A stretch of 24,723 nucleotides of DNA. Source: CAZUSO01 sp964622775. Lineage in GTDB: Bacteria > Bacteroidota > Bacteroidia > Chitinophagales > Chitinophagaceae. Each line of letters opens with the position of its first letter. Position 1 is the stretch's first letter. The stretch spans positions 1 to 24,723 of the forward strand of contig CAZUSO010000044.1 in NCBI GenBank assembly GCA_964622775.1, written 5' to 3'. The translations under genes were made by a program, and so were the position numbers. A model generated the notes under the pieces. That model worked only from the letters and a program-made list of their open reading frames with translations, was not told where the DNA came from and ran no database searches. Shown here one piece after another: positions 24,681-24,723 of the stretch.

Positions 24681-24711
24681 TTGTTAATTTTATATAGATT
24701 TCTTAATTTTG
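24681..24711 (+). promoter_or_regulatory. Putative promoter pointing out of the right edge
   Basis: TTG (24681-24683), 20 bp, TAATTTTG (24704-24711), an exact TAnnTTTG match. It suggests a plus-strand gene starting just beyond 24723. Confidence 0.45.
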
Positions 24712-24723
24712 TGTCTAAAAGTC

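Overview
The window looks like a chromosomal segment of a Bacteroidota bacterium, most likely from the Chitinophagales/Sphingobacteriales side. Evidence: several upstream regions carry the Bacteroidota -7 element TAnnTTTG instead of sigma70 boxes. The large secreted protease ends in a type IX secretion (T9SS) C-terminal domain. The gene set (gcvH followed by a VanZ-like gene, a four-repeat DUF349 protein, a lipoprotein M1 peptidase, a bacterial GH3 acyl-adenylate enzyme, NagZ-like glycosidase plus serine hydrolase) is typical of that phylum. Species cannot be named from the sequence alone.

Layout: 1-148 (-) is the start of a HipB-like HTH regulator running off the left edge, with an inverted repeat upstream. 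371-3573 holds a sodium/solute symporter (+), an MtfA-like M90 zinc peptidase (-, overlapping the symporter tail by 17 bp), and a gcvH-vanZ pair (+) closed by a hairpin terminator. 3637-7335 holds argS and the DUF349 protein (+). A strong intrinsic terminator follows, and a consensus promoter runs into it, apparently serving tRNA-Ala(GGC) at 7490-7563. 7654-9543 is a lipoprotein M1 aminopeptidase (+).

About 9500-13140 is an AT-richer accessory island on the minus strand. It contains a decayed HigBA-type toxin-antitoxin module and a DEAD/DEAH helicase with a C-terminal HNH nuclease domain, a defence-like architecture. The toxin has a frameshift, a 131-bp MITE-like insertion flanked by 30-bp imperfect direct repeats, and a nonsense codon. 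The antitoxin has a frameshift and an abnormal C-terminus. The helicase is split by what looks like a single-base deletion. A short plus-strand coding remnant (about 13140-13292) abuts the helicase start.

Core-like sequence resumes at 13362: a GH3 acyl-acid amido synthetase homologue (-), a small two-TM protein (-), a 1780-residue subtilisin-like T9SS protease (+), and a minus-strand pair of a NagZ-like beta-N-acetylhexosaminidase lipoprotein and a beta-lactamase-fold serine hydrolase, 15 bp apart. The right edge carries a perfect 24-bp palindrome and a promoter pointing out of the window.

Most core genes are housekeeping (translation, glycine cleavage, envelope turnover, proteolysis). The most interesting part is the decaying accessory island and its small mobile element.
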